The notes below the pieces were generated by a model. The model saw only the letters and a list, made by a program, of their open reading frames with translations, was not told where the DNA came from and did no database searches. This document shows positions 1 to 10,900 of a DNA stretch of 64,000 nucleotides, piece by piece (the stretch's first letter is position 1; each line of letters starts with the position of its first letter). Where the stretch lies: the NCBI RefSeq assembly GCF_003797945.1, contig NZ_RKKU01000011.1:57867-121866 (forward strand). Reading direction: 5' to 3'. The position numbers and the translations under genes are program-made. The stretch is from Pseudomonas neustonica. GTDB lineage: Bacteria > Pseudomonadota > Gammaproteobacteria > Pseudomonadales > Pseudomonadaceae.

Positions 1-531
1 GGCGATGATCATGGCGCCGCTCATCATGTTGCCGAACAGACGCACGGCCAGGGCCATGGTGCGCGAGACTTCGCTGATCAGGTTGAATGGCAGCATGATG
101 GGTGTCGGCTGCATATAGGACTTCAGGTAGCTCAACAGTCCCTGGCTGGAGATGCCGAACAAGGGCACGGCGACCAGCACACAAAGCGCCAGTGCGGCGG
201 TGGTCGACAGTGAGGCGGTGGGTGGCTCATAGCCCGGGATGACGGTCGCCAGGGCGGCAGCGGCGACAAACAGAAACAGGGTGCCGAGAAAGCCCAGGTA
301 CTGACGCGGGTTTTTCAGACCGACATCCTTGATCTGCCCCATGATGGCGGTCACCACTATCTCCAGCAGGTTCTGCCAGCCTGAGCGTTCGTGCCCGGTG
401 GCCAGGCGGCGGGTAATCAACGCGGCGCCCAGCACCAGCACGGCCATTAGTATCCAGGTGAATACGATGGTGGCATTCAGCATAACGACGCCGTACTGCC
501 AAAAGATCCAGGCATCGGGGGTCAGGCGCAT
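1..531 (-). CDS. atpB: N-ATPase F0 subunit a, partial (3' end outside window)
   Basis: Membrane subunit a of the ion-translocating F0 sector. The ATG is at 531 on the minus strand and the frame stays open to the window edge, so the C-terminus is missing. Several long hydrophobic stretches are visible. Near the cut end the motif SRTMALAVRLFGNMMSG carries the conserved essential arginine of the helix that faces the c-ring. It overlaps the end of atpR by 10 bases and continues the order D-C-Q-R-B that marks the N-ATPase operons described alongside a normal F-ATPase. Whether it moves sodium or protons cannot be judged, because subunit c lies outside the window. Identification is secure from motif and gene order. 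Confidence 0.9.
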   Translation of the reverse strand, partial: MRLTPDAWIFWQYGVVMLNATIVFTWILMAVLVLGAALITRRLATGHERSGWQNLLEIVVTAIMGQIKDVGLKNPRQYLGFLGTLFLFVAAAALATVIPGYEPPTASLSTTAALALCVLVAVPLFGISSQGLLSYLKSYMQPTPIMLPFNLISEVSRTMALAVRLFGNMMSGAMIIA

Positions 532-857
532 GGTGGTTTTCCTGACGCCTGTACTTTTCCTGGTGCAGCTTTGTCAGGTTGATCGCGGGTTATTCGCAGG
601 ATAAGCGCGCGAGCGGTGATAAAACCCAGCAGGCACAAACCGAGCAGCGCGGGCTGGTCCGCACCAATAAGGTAGAAGCCAGCGAGAACGATGCCAGTGC
701 GCAGGATCAGGCTGCTGACAAACCAGCGTGACGGCGTTGGCGAGGCGGCACCCAGCTGCACGGTCCACCAGAGGCCGCCAAAGAAGATGGCGCCCAGCGC
801 CCAGCCGGTCAGCAGCGCCGCGGCGCCACCCAGCATCCAGCTTATGTCGTCAGGCAT
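522..857 (-). CDS. atpR: N-ATPase operon protein AtpR
   Basis: Small inner-membrane protein specific to N-ATPase operons, thought to help assembly of the rotor ring or of the complex. The start chosen is ATG at 857 (MPDDISWMLGG); a longer reading from 902 adds a basic, non-hydrophobic extension that lies inside atpQ. About 111 residues with three hydrophobic segments (near residues 7-30, 45-62 and 66-85) and a polar C-terminus. It overlaps atpQ upstream by 8 bases and atpB downstream by 10, so translation is probably coupled. The assignment rests on size, hydrophobicity and its place between atpQ and atpB. Confidence 0.8.
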   Translation of the reverse strand: MPDDISWMLGGAAALLTGWALGAIFFGGLWWTVQLGAASPTPSRWFVSSLILRTGIVLAGFYLIGADQPALLGLCLLGFITARALILRITRDQPDKAAPGKVQASGKPPCA

Positions 858-1193
858 CGTCGTTCTCCTGTTCTTCGTGCATCGAACGGTCTTCCTGAGC
901 AATCCAGTGCCAGGCGTTGATACAGCCGAGGGTGAGTCCGGCCATCAGCAGCGCCAGTGTCCAGGAGCGGCCGTCGGGATAGTGTTGGTCCAGCCAGAGG
1001 CCGAGTGCTGCGCCCATCAGGGTGGGTACCACCACGGACCAGCCGATCAGCCCCATCATGCCCAGCCCGAACCAGACTCCGGGAGTGCCGTTGCGCCGGG
1101 CCTTGAGTTTGCGCGCCGCCTTGGCGCCAACCTGCTGCGCCAGGGTCAGATCGGCAGGGGCTGAGCTCGGCTCGGTTGGCTTGGTTTTGCGCG

Positions 1194-1197
<4 letters not shown>
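850..1197 (-). CDS. atpQ: N-ATPase operon protein AtpQ (AtpI-like)
   Basis: 115-residue membrane protein of the N-ATPase operon, resembling AtpI-type accessory proteins. The N-terminal 40 residues are polar and basic. Two hydrophobic segments follow: a glycine-rich one (GVWFGLGMMGLIGWSVVVP) and a second around residues 80-98. The C-terminus is acidic and cytoplasmic-looking. Its ATG overlaps the TGA of atpC in an ATGA arrangement, pointing to translational coupling. AtpQ is found only in N-ATPase operons, so with atpR it separates this locus from the housekeeping ATP synthase. Confidence 0.8.
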
Positions 1198-3159
<1,962 letters not shown>

Positions 3160-3299
3160 CTAGCGAACACAGAGTGTTAGCTGCTCCTGTTGCAATTGGT
3201 CGACGCTAAGTGCTGTGGCGTACCGACACGGCTGACCTCGTCTGTCACTCTCGATGAGTGATGCGTTTTTTCGCAGTCAGTTAATCCATAGAGGTAACT

Positions 3300-3515
3300 A
3301 TGACCCAATCACTCGCCGAGATAATTCAGGGCAAGTGGCAGCAGCTCGCTGGTCTTGCTCACATCGTCTGGGATGATCTAACGCTGGATGAGCTGGTGAA
3401 ATCCAAAGGTGACGCAAAAAAACTCACGTTGCTGGTTCAACAGCGTTATGAGATGACGCATAACGAGGCCGAGAGACAGGTCATCAGTTTTTTTGAGCGC
3501 AATAGAACGACCTGA
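3300..3515 (+). CDS. CsbD-like stress protein
   Basis: 71-residue hydrophilic protein with the pattern of the CsbD family: an N-terminal helix with QGKWQQLAG, then LTLDELVKSKGD and a C-terminal helix. CsbD proteins are small general-stress proteins of unknown biochemical role. GAGG sits a few bases before the ATG. The gene stands alone between the divergent ATPase operon and the Crp-like genes, about 200 bases from each. The family call is moderate, because the sequence lacks the typical repeated lysine-glycine stretch. Confidence 0.7.
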   Translation: MTQSLAEIIQGKWQQLAGLAHIVWDDLTLDELVKSKGDAKKLTLLVQQRYEMTHNEAERQVISFFERNRTT

Positions 3516-3714
3516 GCGGGGCAGGATTTATCGCGGTTTTCTACCTTGGGTAGCAACAACCAACCGCTGCCGTCATTACTTGATCAAAGGTTGCTCGCAT
3601 AGGTAGCCGGATAGGTTCAGTATAGAACTCGTGCTATGTACGCTACCGAACAGAGTGTGAGAGTGTCAGGCGTATACTTGGTATTTAGGTTGATCTCCCC
3701 GGATGGAGTCCGCA

Positions 3715-4464
3715 ATGCCTGATTTACCGCGCCCGCAGCACAATCGCTTGCTGGCTGCCTTGCCCCTTGAATCACAAAAACGTCTGTTCAATCATCTTGA
3801 GCTGGTGTCGTTACCCCTCGGCAAGGTGATGTACGAATCCGGCGAAACCATGCGCTATGTTTACTTCCCTACCGATTCAATCATTTCACTGCTCTATGTG
3901 ATGGAAAGCGGTGCCTCCGCAGAAATCTCCGTGGTCGGCAATGAAGGCCTGGTAGGTATTGCCTTGTTTATGGGCGGAGAGAGCACACCGAGCCGAGCCA
4001 TTGTGCAAAGCGGCGGCCAGGCCTATCGGTTGCCGGGGCAGCGGTTAAAAGACGAGTTTAATCGCCACGGCGAGATGCTGGTGCTGATGCTGCGCTATAC
4101 CCAGTCGTTGATTACGCAAATGGCGCAAACCGCAGTGTGTAATCGTCATCATTCCATTGATCAACAGCTTTGCCGCTGGCTTCTGCTGTCACTGGATCGG
4201 CTGCCGAATAATAAGGTGACCATGACCCAGGAGTTGATTGCCAATATGCTCGGCGTGCGCCGTGAAGGCGTTACCGAGGCGGCAGGCAAGCTACAAAAAC
4301 TCGGCGTCATTGAGTACCGGCGGGGCCACATCACCGTGCTGGATCGTCCCAGGCTTGAGCAGCTGAGTTGTGAGTGTTATGCCGTGGTTAAAAAGGAGAG
4401 CGACCGGCTGTTGTCCTACCATACGCATCTCGACGTGGCCGCGCTCTTGGTTCCCAGTATTTAG
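3715..4464 (+). CDS. Crp/Fnr-family transcription regulator (first paralogue)
   Basis: About 249 residues with a cyclic-nucleotide-binding-like beta-roll N-terminus (YESGETMRYVYFPTDSIISL) and a C-terminal helix-turn-helix region around residues 165-215 (LIANMLGVRREGVTEAAGKL). No cysteine cluster of an FNR iron-sulphur type is visible at the N-terminus, and a ligand cannot be named. ATG 3715 is preferred because GGATGGAG lies six bases upstream; a second ATG at 3703 would overlap that site. A clear paralogue follows at 4601. Proteins of this type, with the conserved PTxxxISLL segment, are common in Pseudomonas and rhizobia and are usually annotated only as Crp/Fnr family. Confidence 0.85.
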   Translation: MPDLPRPQHNRLLAALPLESQKRLFNHLELVSLPLGKVMYESGETMRYVYFPTDSIISLLYVMESGASAEISVVGNEGLVGIALFMGGESTPSRAIVQSGGQAYRLPGQRLKDEFNRHGEMLVLMLRYTQSLITQMAQTAVCNRHHSIDQQLCRWLLLSLDRLPNNKVTMTQELIANMLGVRREGVTEAAGKLQKLGVIEYRRGHITVLDRPRLEQLSCECYAVVKKESDRLLSYHTHLDVAALLVPSI

Positions 4465-4600
4465 CTGCTCGGCAACGAGCAGGCGCTGAGTGCTATAGCG
4501 AACAGAGTTTACGGCGTATCGCGTGCACACTATCAAACGGGATCGCCAGGCACCTTTCTCACGCCGCTACAGGCTATTTTCGTGCTGCTGAGAAGGCCTT

Positions 4601-5368
4601 ATGTCAGTTGCATGCCCAAGACCCGTCACCAACCAGTTGCTCGACTGTCTGCCGCATAACGAGCAGAACCGAGTGCTGGAACAATGCGAGATGGTTGAGC
4701 TTGAATTCGGCAGCATTCTCTGTGAACGAGACATGCTATTTCGTTACCTGTACTTTCCGACTACCTGTTTTGTTTCGCTGGTTACTACCCTGGGTGGCAA
4801 GCATCCGCTGGAACTGGGCTTGATTGGCAGCGAAGGGATGCTGGGTGCGACTATGGCGCTGGGGGTCAACATGGCGCCTAGCCGTGCGGTCGTGCAGGGC
4901 TCCGGTACGGCACTGCGCATCAGTTCTGACCAGCTGCGACGCGCGTTACGCGATAGCCCGCTATTTCAGCGCGCACTCAAACACTACCTTTATGTGTTGC
5001 TCGCCCAGTTAACGCAGAATGCTGCCTGTGTTCACTTTCACGAGATTGAGCCACGTCTGGCGCGCTGGTTGTTAATGACCCAGGATCGCGCGCACAAGGA
5101 TACCTTTCACCTTACCCATCAATTTCTTGCGGATATGCTTGGCGTGCGCAGAAGTGGCGTAACCATTGCCGCAGGCGCCTTACAGCTGCGCGGGCTGATT
5201 GCCTACCGCCGTGGCGACATTACTATTCTGGACCGCTCGGGCCTGGAGCTGGCCTCGTGCGAATGCTACAGGGTGATGCTCAATGACCATGCGCGTCTGC
5301 TGCCAATGCGTACCAGTTCAGCTACCCAAAATAACGCAGCGCATGACGGAGAAATCGATGGTATTTGA
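4601..5368 (+). CDS. Crp/Fnr-family transcription regulator (second paralogue)
   Basis: 255 residues, aligned end to end with the neighbour at 3715: both share the YFPT segment, a GxEGxxG turn (LGLIGSEGMLG), a long connecting helix and the recognition-helix region (LADMLGVRRSGVTIAAGAL). This suggests an old local duplication. Sequence differences are spread evenly, so it is not recent. The effector is unknown. About 135 bases separate the two genes, so they may have separate promoters. Confidence 0.85.
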   Translation: MSVACPRPVTNQLLDCLPHNEQNRVLEQCEMVELEFGSILCERDMLFRYLYFPTTCFVSLVTTLGGKHPLELGLIGSEGMLGATMALGVNMAPSRAVVQGSGTALRISSDQLRRALRDSPLFQRALKHYLYVLLAQLTQNAACVHFHEIEPRLARWLLMTQDRAHKDTFHLTHQFLADMLGVRRSGVTIAAGALQLRGLIAYRRGDITILDRSGLELASCECYRVMLNDHARLLPMRTSSATQNNAAHDGEIDGI

Positions 5369-5397
5369 GATGCTGCTCTTAGGCAGCTAAAGGCAAA

Positions 5398-5410
5398 AAA
5401 GCGCCGCTTT
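5398..5410. terminator. Weak hairpin between convergent genes
   Basis: A short perfect stem of six pairs (AAAGCG / CGCTTT) with an A-run on its left sits exactly where the second Crp-like gene and the minus-strand glycosyltransferase converge. It could serve as a bidirectional terminator, but the stem is short. Confidence 0.3.
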
Positions 5411-6308
5411 ATGCTGCTTTGCGTTGTGCTCTCAGCTTACTAAAATCGGGTGAGAAGCGTTTTCTGGAATAGCGCCAGAAGCGCTTGAGTGTTTTTGTGT
5501 TCCACTCTTTGAGCGGTAACAGAGCAAACAACTCCCTGGCATAGGCTCGGTCTTCAGCAACGGCTTTTTTTAATTCGGCGTGAATCAAGCCTCGTTTGGC
5601 TGCTATGTAGCCCGGCTCCGCCTGAAACTGGTTGATTGCCAGTAAATGAGATTTGAAGTTGCCCTTGTTGTTGGACGATATGTTTGTATCGTGTCTTCTA
5701 TATAGGGTGACGATATCTTCGATAATATCCAGGCGATAACCGGCATGTGCCACCTTGAGTTCCAGATGCGTGTCCTGTATCGGGTTATCCAGATCATAGC
5801 CGCCAGCGTCCAGTATCGCCTGCCTTCTAAAGAACGCAGTGGGGCCGCCGAGCCATCTGCGGTCAACGAAGAAGTCGTGAAATTGATAGCTCGCAGCCTT
5901 TTTGAATAGCGCCCCCGGCTTATGGTTGCCTTGGGCGTCTATATACTCAAAGTTGGCGCCACAGCCGCCTACTTCAGGTCGTGTCTGCAGGTACTCGACC
6001 TGGAGGCGTATCCGCCCGGGCAGCATGATGTCGTCAGAGTCAAACGAGGCGAAATACTCGCCATTGGTGGCGGAAAAACCTGTGTTTACGGCCTTGGTAA
6101 CGCCTTGGTTTTCCTGCGTTATCACTTTAAAACCATACTCGGCTTGAAGCGCTCGAATAATCGCCAGGCTGTTATCTGTCGAACCATCATCTACCACAAG
6201 GAATTCGATGTTGTCGTAGTCGTGCTCCATGACAGAGCGGATGGACTCCTCCACGTAGTTAGCGTGATTGAAGCAAGCCATGACGATGGATACAAGTGGA
6301 GAGCTCAT
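5409..6308 (-). CDS. Family 2 glycosyltransferase
   Basis: About 299-residue GT-A fold glycosyltransferase. It has the N-terminal VSIVMACFNHANYVEESI strand-helix, the nucleotide-binding VVDDGSTDNS and the metal-binding SFDSDDIM motif. The C-terminal part is basic and has no membrane helix, so it is probably cytoplasmic and acts on a lipid-linked or surface sugar acceptor. ATG 6308 is chosen over a TTG nine codons upstream; neither has a strong ribosome site. It has no glycan-gene partners beside it, so its product is unknown. Confidence 0.85.
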   Translation of the reverse strand: MSSPLVSIVMACFNHANYVEESIRSVMEHDYDNIEFLVVDDGSTDNSLAIIRALQAEYGFKVITQENQGVTKAVNTGFSATNGEYFASFDSDDIMLPGRIRLQVEYLQTRPEVGGCGANFEYIDAQGNHKPGALFKKAASYQFHDFFVDRRWLGGPTAFFRRQAILDAGGYDLDNPIQDTHLELKVAHAGYRLDIIEDIVTLYRRHDTNISSNNKGNFKSHLLAINQFQAEPGYIAAKRGLIHAELKKAVAEDRAYARELFALLPLKEWNTKTLKRFWRYSRKRFSPDFSKLRAQRKAA

Positions 6309-6669
6309 CGGAATCTGGATACCTGAACAGTTCAAATCATTGTTATGACAGTGCCTTTGATCTTTCTCGGCGGCCTGTCTTTATTGACCTCATGGCTAGA
6401 GAGTTGCAGCAGATTCTTGATTGCCGATCCCTAGCATTGTGGCGAAGAATTGTAGCAGACATTCTTTACCTTTGGTGGTGCTCAAGCCCATTTCAAAACT
6501 AGGTGTGCTATGGCGCATCTTGTCTTTTAGGCTCATGGTTTTAGCGTCATTTTTTTGCAGTTTCATGACTGCCCAGCTTTGTACGTACGCCAAACCAATG
6601 AGCTGAGTTATAAGCGCCGGAAAGGAAATATGGCGTCTCTCAAGGTTACTTGTTAAAGCACTATGGTAC
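6309..6669. other. Intergenic region without a convincing gene
   Basis: About 360 bases between two minus-strand genes. Only short open frames occur, with no family resemblance or clear ribosome site. It should contain the glycosyltransferase promoter and the end of the AraC-type gene. Confidence 0.5.
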
Positions 6670-7686
6670 CTACACGCTTCTGCGCCACCGCCCTGGTGCG
6701 GTGCCCGTCCAGCGGCTAAAGGCGCGAGAAAAACACGCGGCTTCCGCGTAGCCTAATCGCTGCGCGACGGCGGCTACGCTGATATTTGACTCGGTAAGCA
6801 GGCGCTCCGCCATTTTCTGTTTGATGCCGTCGTTAACCATGGCGAAGGTCTTGCCGTCGGCAGCCAGCCTGCGGTGCAGCGTGCGATCCGAGAGGCCAAT
6901 GGCGTCCGCCACCTGCTTGCTTGTCATTAGAGTTGAAGCGCTTTCCAGCAGCACTTCCTGAACGCGGCGAACCGTTACCGAGCTGGTCGGCGATAGGTCG
7001 AGCTCGACGATAAGTTGTGTGCACAGGCGCTCACCTTCAAAGCGTGAGCTAAGGTTTGCCTGGGGCAGTGGCGCGACCATGTCCTGCTGGGCGAACAGCA
7101 CTCCATTGCGCTGTGTTGAATACTGTATGGCGTAGGGCATTGCGTGGAGGTGTTGATCTGCTTGGTTTGGTGCGCTGTGCTTTACCTGTACTTCAAGGGG
7201 GTGAACATTGCGTTGCATCAGTTCTGACGCCAAGCTGATGATGCCGGAAAGCCCACGCTCGACTACCAGGCTTTGAGCGTCGGCAGGAAGAACGCGTTCA
7301 TCAAAGAAAACCCAAAGCCCCAAAGGATGCCGCTCAGTCGTTACCGGGCAGATGGTCAGTGCCAGCGTTTGAAATCGATCCAGTAACGCCAGTGCGCTTT
7401 CCAGGTTATCGCTGGCCAGCATGGTAAATCCGAGGAGGCCGAGGCTGGTCAAGTGATAACATCGACCAAGTCTGTACCCAAAGTCGGGCTTGATACCTTG
7501 CTGTATCAAGTTACGAATTACTGCCAGCTCTTGCCACGCCTCGATAGTTACACCGGGCTCTAACAGAGCGGTTGCCGAGATGGCACTCCCTGCCAGGCAG
7601 GCTTGGATGTCCACGCCATCATCTTGTGCCGTTTCCAGCAGATAGCGTACGCCAGAAGCGTCACGCCTTTCTCTCCAATTCAGCAT
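6670..7686 (-). CDS. AraC-family regulator (OruR/ArgR type)
   Basis: 338-residue transcription factor. The N-terminal two-thirds match the arabinose-binding-like domain of the OruR/ArgR/FeaR-type AraC proteins (GYRLGRCYHLTSLGLLGFTM). The C-terminal 100 residues carry the double helix-turn-helix, ending with the signature region SVAAVAQRLGYAEAACFSRAFSRWTG. It stands alone, divergent from the large helicase gene at 7989, so its target is not obvious. Family assignment is firm; the inducer is unknown. Confidence 0.9.
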   Translation of the reverse strand: MLNWRERRDASGVRYLLETAQDDGVDIQACLAGSAISATALLEPGVTIEAWQELAVIRNLIQQGIKPDFGYRLGRCYHLTSLGLLGFTMLASDNLESALALLDRFQTLALTICPVTTERHPLGLWVFFDERVLPADAQSLVVERGLSGIISLASELMQRNVHPLEVQVKHSAPNQADQHLHAMPYAIQYSTQRNGVLFAQQDMVAPLPQANLSSRFEGERLCTQLIVELDLSPTSSVTVRRVQEVLLESASTLMTSKQVADAIGLSDRTLHRRLAADGKTFAMVNDGIKQKMAERLLTESNISVAAVAQRLGYAEAACFSRAFSRWTGTAPGRWRRSV

Positions 7687-7988
7687 GTTGGTTCCAGCAT
7701 ATTGGCCATTGCAGCAGTATTCAGGACAGCATAAGGATATCGGTAACCACCACGCCAGTCGCAGCGCGGCGTTACTGCACGCTTTGCTTAGTTATAAGTC
7801 GCTCTATCTTTACCACGGTCGCCCTGCACGTTACTGTAATGCGAACGCAGTCACAGTTTGCCGCATGACACCAAGGATGGCTTCTGCCAGTGCAGCGCTC
7901 GAGACGTTCCAAATGTCCCGCCTTCAAGCCCTTTGTCCCGACAATCCAGACCTGCATCTGCATTAACGTTACCCAATGGATGATTTAC
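7687..7988. other. Divergent promoter region, backbone/accessory boundary
   Basis: About 300 bases between the minus-strand AraC-type gene and the plus-strand helicase-nuclease gene. No third gene is supported. It probably holds both promoters. It also marks where gene content changes from backbone-like to defence-like, but no repeat or integrase was seen that would define an insertion end. Confidence 0.4.
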
Positions 7989-10900
7989 ATGACGGCACAG
8001 CCCCCAGCCAACCGACCTTTGGCAGTCAATGAAAGGACGCTCATACAGGACTGGATATTGGAGTTGGTGCCAGGAGATGGAGCCGCAGTAGGTAACAAAA
8101 CGCTGAAGCAGCGCCTTGATCACAGGGCAGAGCTGCATGACATTGTGGTTACCGACGAAGACTATTGGTCACTTCGAGAAGACTTGATTGCGCTAGGTAA
8201 ACTGCAGAAAGGCAGTGGCCGTGGCGGCTCGGTGTTTCGTTTTGATAAAAACTGGAAAGCCGACAGGCAACAGAGCGAAGTCGACAACCAAAGCAGTTGG
8301 GAGGATCTTGAGGAACCTGCCAGCGACAGTCCAGAAAGCTTGGAAAAACTGCGCAGCCGCCTTTTAGACCTCAGTGCAAGAAACAGACTGCTTAATTTTT
8401 CGCATGCTCGCTCCAAGCGTTTCGCACGAATTATCGATGAGCTTCCCGATCAGCTTTTTGAGTCTCTGACCAGCGAGCAGACCATGCGCTTCGCGCCGGT
8501 TCCCGAACCGACTGAGCGTCAGTTGATTGAGCAAGGCTATCTCAAATACGACGAGCAAACAGGCAGTGTGAGCGAGCTGAAGAAACCGCCGACTGCTGAA
8601 ACCTGGGCGCAGATCCTGGGTATGGAAACCAGCTACGAGCTGCCAACGGGATCAGAGGATCCCTGCGACAAGCACGCTGACGATGCGATTCAAACGCTTT
8701 ACTACCCCTCCGAACTTGAGTCACGACTGCAGATACTGCATACACAGTCACGTTTATCGCTGGATGAAACCGGTGCCAACATTCTTTATTTAGCATTCGG
8801 TTTTCTCGAATGGGATGAGTCGTTAGTCGGGAAGAACAGCGCGCGCCTGGCTCCTCTCATGCTGTTACCCGTCCGCCTGGAGAAAGGAAAGCTCAACCCT
8901 AAAACAGCGACTTTCGACTATGAGGTTGTGTATACCGGCGAGGACATTCTCACGAACCTATCGCTCCGGGAAAAGTTACGCCGCGACTTTGGTATTGCTC
9001 TGCCGCGTATTACTGAAGATCTGCTTCCGGAAGAATATTTCGCTCGTGTGCGGGACACCGTTCTCGAATTGAAGCCTGGTTGGAATTTGCACCGTTTTGC
9101 TTCCCTGGGTCTATTCGAGTTCGGCAAGCTAATGATGTACCTGGATCTAGAGCCCGGTAAAAATCAGGCCATACTCCAAAGCAGTCTAGTGCAGCGTCTG
9201 ATTGGCCTCACCGATAGCGAACGACCCGAGTCCACCGCCAGTGGCTTCAGCAGCGAGCACGCTATCGACGAGCTTCAGGATGTGCATCAAAACTATCCTC
9301 TGATCGATGATGCTGATAGCTCGCAGCACAGCGCCTTGGTCGATGTAATGCGTGGTGAAGACTTGGTAATCGAGGGGCCCCCAGGCACCGGCAAGTCGCA
9401 AACAATCACCAACATGATCTCTGCCGCCATGGCGCAGGGAAAAAAGGTGCTCTTCGTAGCCGAAAAACGGGCAGCGTTGGAGGTTGTTAAAAATAGGCTC
9501 ACGCGCGCCGGGCTAGGTGATTTTTGCTTGGAGCTACACAGTCACAAGAGTCAGAAGAGCGCGGTAGCCACGAGCATTGGGCAGCGCATAAGTAATCGTG
9601 GTAGCCATCGACAACCGCGTCAGCTGAACGACCTGATCAATAATTACGAGCGATTAAAGCAGCAGCTCAATGAGCATGTCAGGCAACTGCATGCTCTGCA
9701 TGCAAGCACTGGTTTAACTGCGCATCAGATACTGATGCAGGCCACCCGCCTGCGTGAAAGCCTTGCCATCCGTCCTACCGACTTCCACCCGGTTAACGCA
9801 GCCAATCTGGATAAAAACCAGATTCATGAGCAAGCGGGTTACTTCGCCCACATTTACACAAAAACAGCTGAAGAAGCAGGCCAGACTGGTCAACTGGAGA
9901 CCCACCCATGGTTTGGCTGTACCAAAACGCAGATAAGCGGGCTTGAGCAATCCGACATCTTGCTCCAGTTGAAAAACGCAGTAACGGCACTTGATGAGCT
10001 GAACGTAGCGCGCACCCAGGCCTCCGGCGAGCTTCAAACAGCCGAGGTTGCAACCTTCTCACCTGATGCCATCCGGCACCTGGCGGATGCGCTCTCGGCG
10101 ATGCCTATGCCGAAAGGTGATGAAGATTGGGATCTAATCAACCGGCTCGATACGGCCAGCTGTGAAGCACTCCAAGACTGGCTCGTAGGCATGGACCAGT
10201 TGATGGAGCAGCAGGTCAGCCTGAGCGAGGCCTTGCACTCCAGCGTTATCGCCTCACCTGATGCCCTCGACACAATTAAGCAGTCTTGCGCGAAAATTCG
10301 ACAGCACAATGACAACAGCGGCCTGAAACTGGATGACCTTCTTGAGTTGATTTTAGAGGCCAAAGAGCTCATCGAGGAGGCGCCCAGGGCCCAGCGACTG
10401 ATTCAAATCATCACAAAAACAGCTACCGTCCAGTCACTGCGTACTGATAAGCAGGGCATAGAGCAGATGTGCCTATTGCTTGAGCTGTTGCTAGAGATGC
10501 CTGTTGCCCTAGCGGAGTGGCGTCACAAGCGCTTTGAAGATGACACTCTAGACAGTGTGCTTTCCGAGCTAAGCGAGCTTCTAGCGGACATCAAACAGCT
10601 CGAAGAGCAATCTTCCAGTGTCTTCACTATCGATCGTCTGCCTAGCCACACACGGCTGGAGGACTTGCAACGAGTGCTGGCAGATGACTCGTTATTCCGC
10701 TGGTTCAAGAGCGGATGGAGGGCCGCAAAGGCAGAAGTTCTTACCATGGTGCGGCCAGGTATTAAGTTGAAGGTCGCTCTTCAGGCGTTGCCCGGAGGTA
10801 TAGCGTTTAAACGTCAGAAGAATCGCCTGATAACTGAATCGGCGTTTCGCGAGAAGCTCGGTGAGCACTTCATCGACGAGGAGACTAAAACCAGCGAGCT

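Noticed and set aside
6396..6593. Minus-strand open frame of 65 codons between the glycosyltransferase and the AraC-type gene
   Set aside because: No ribosome site, no family resemblance and unusual composition; treated as chance.
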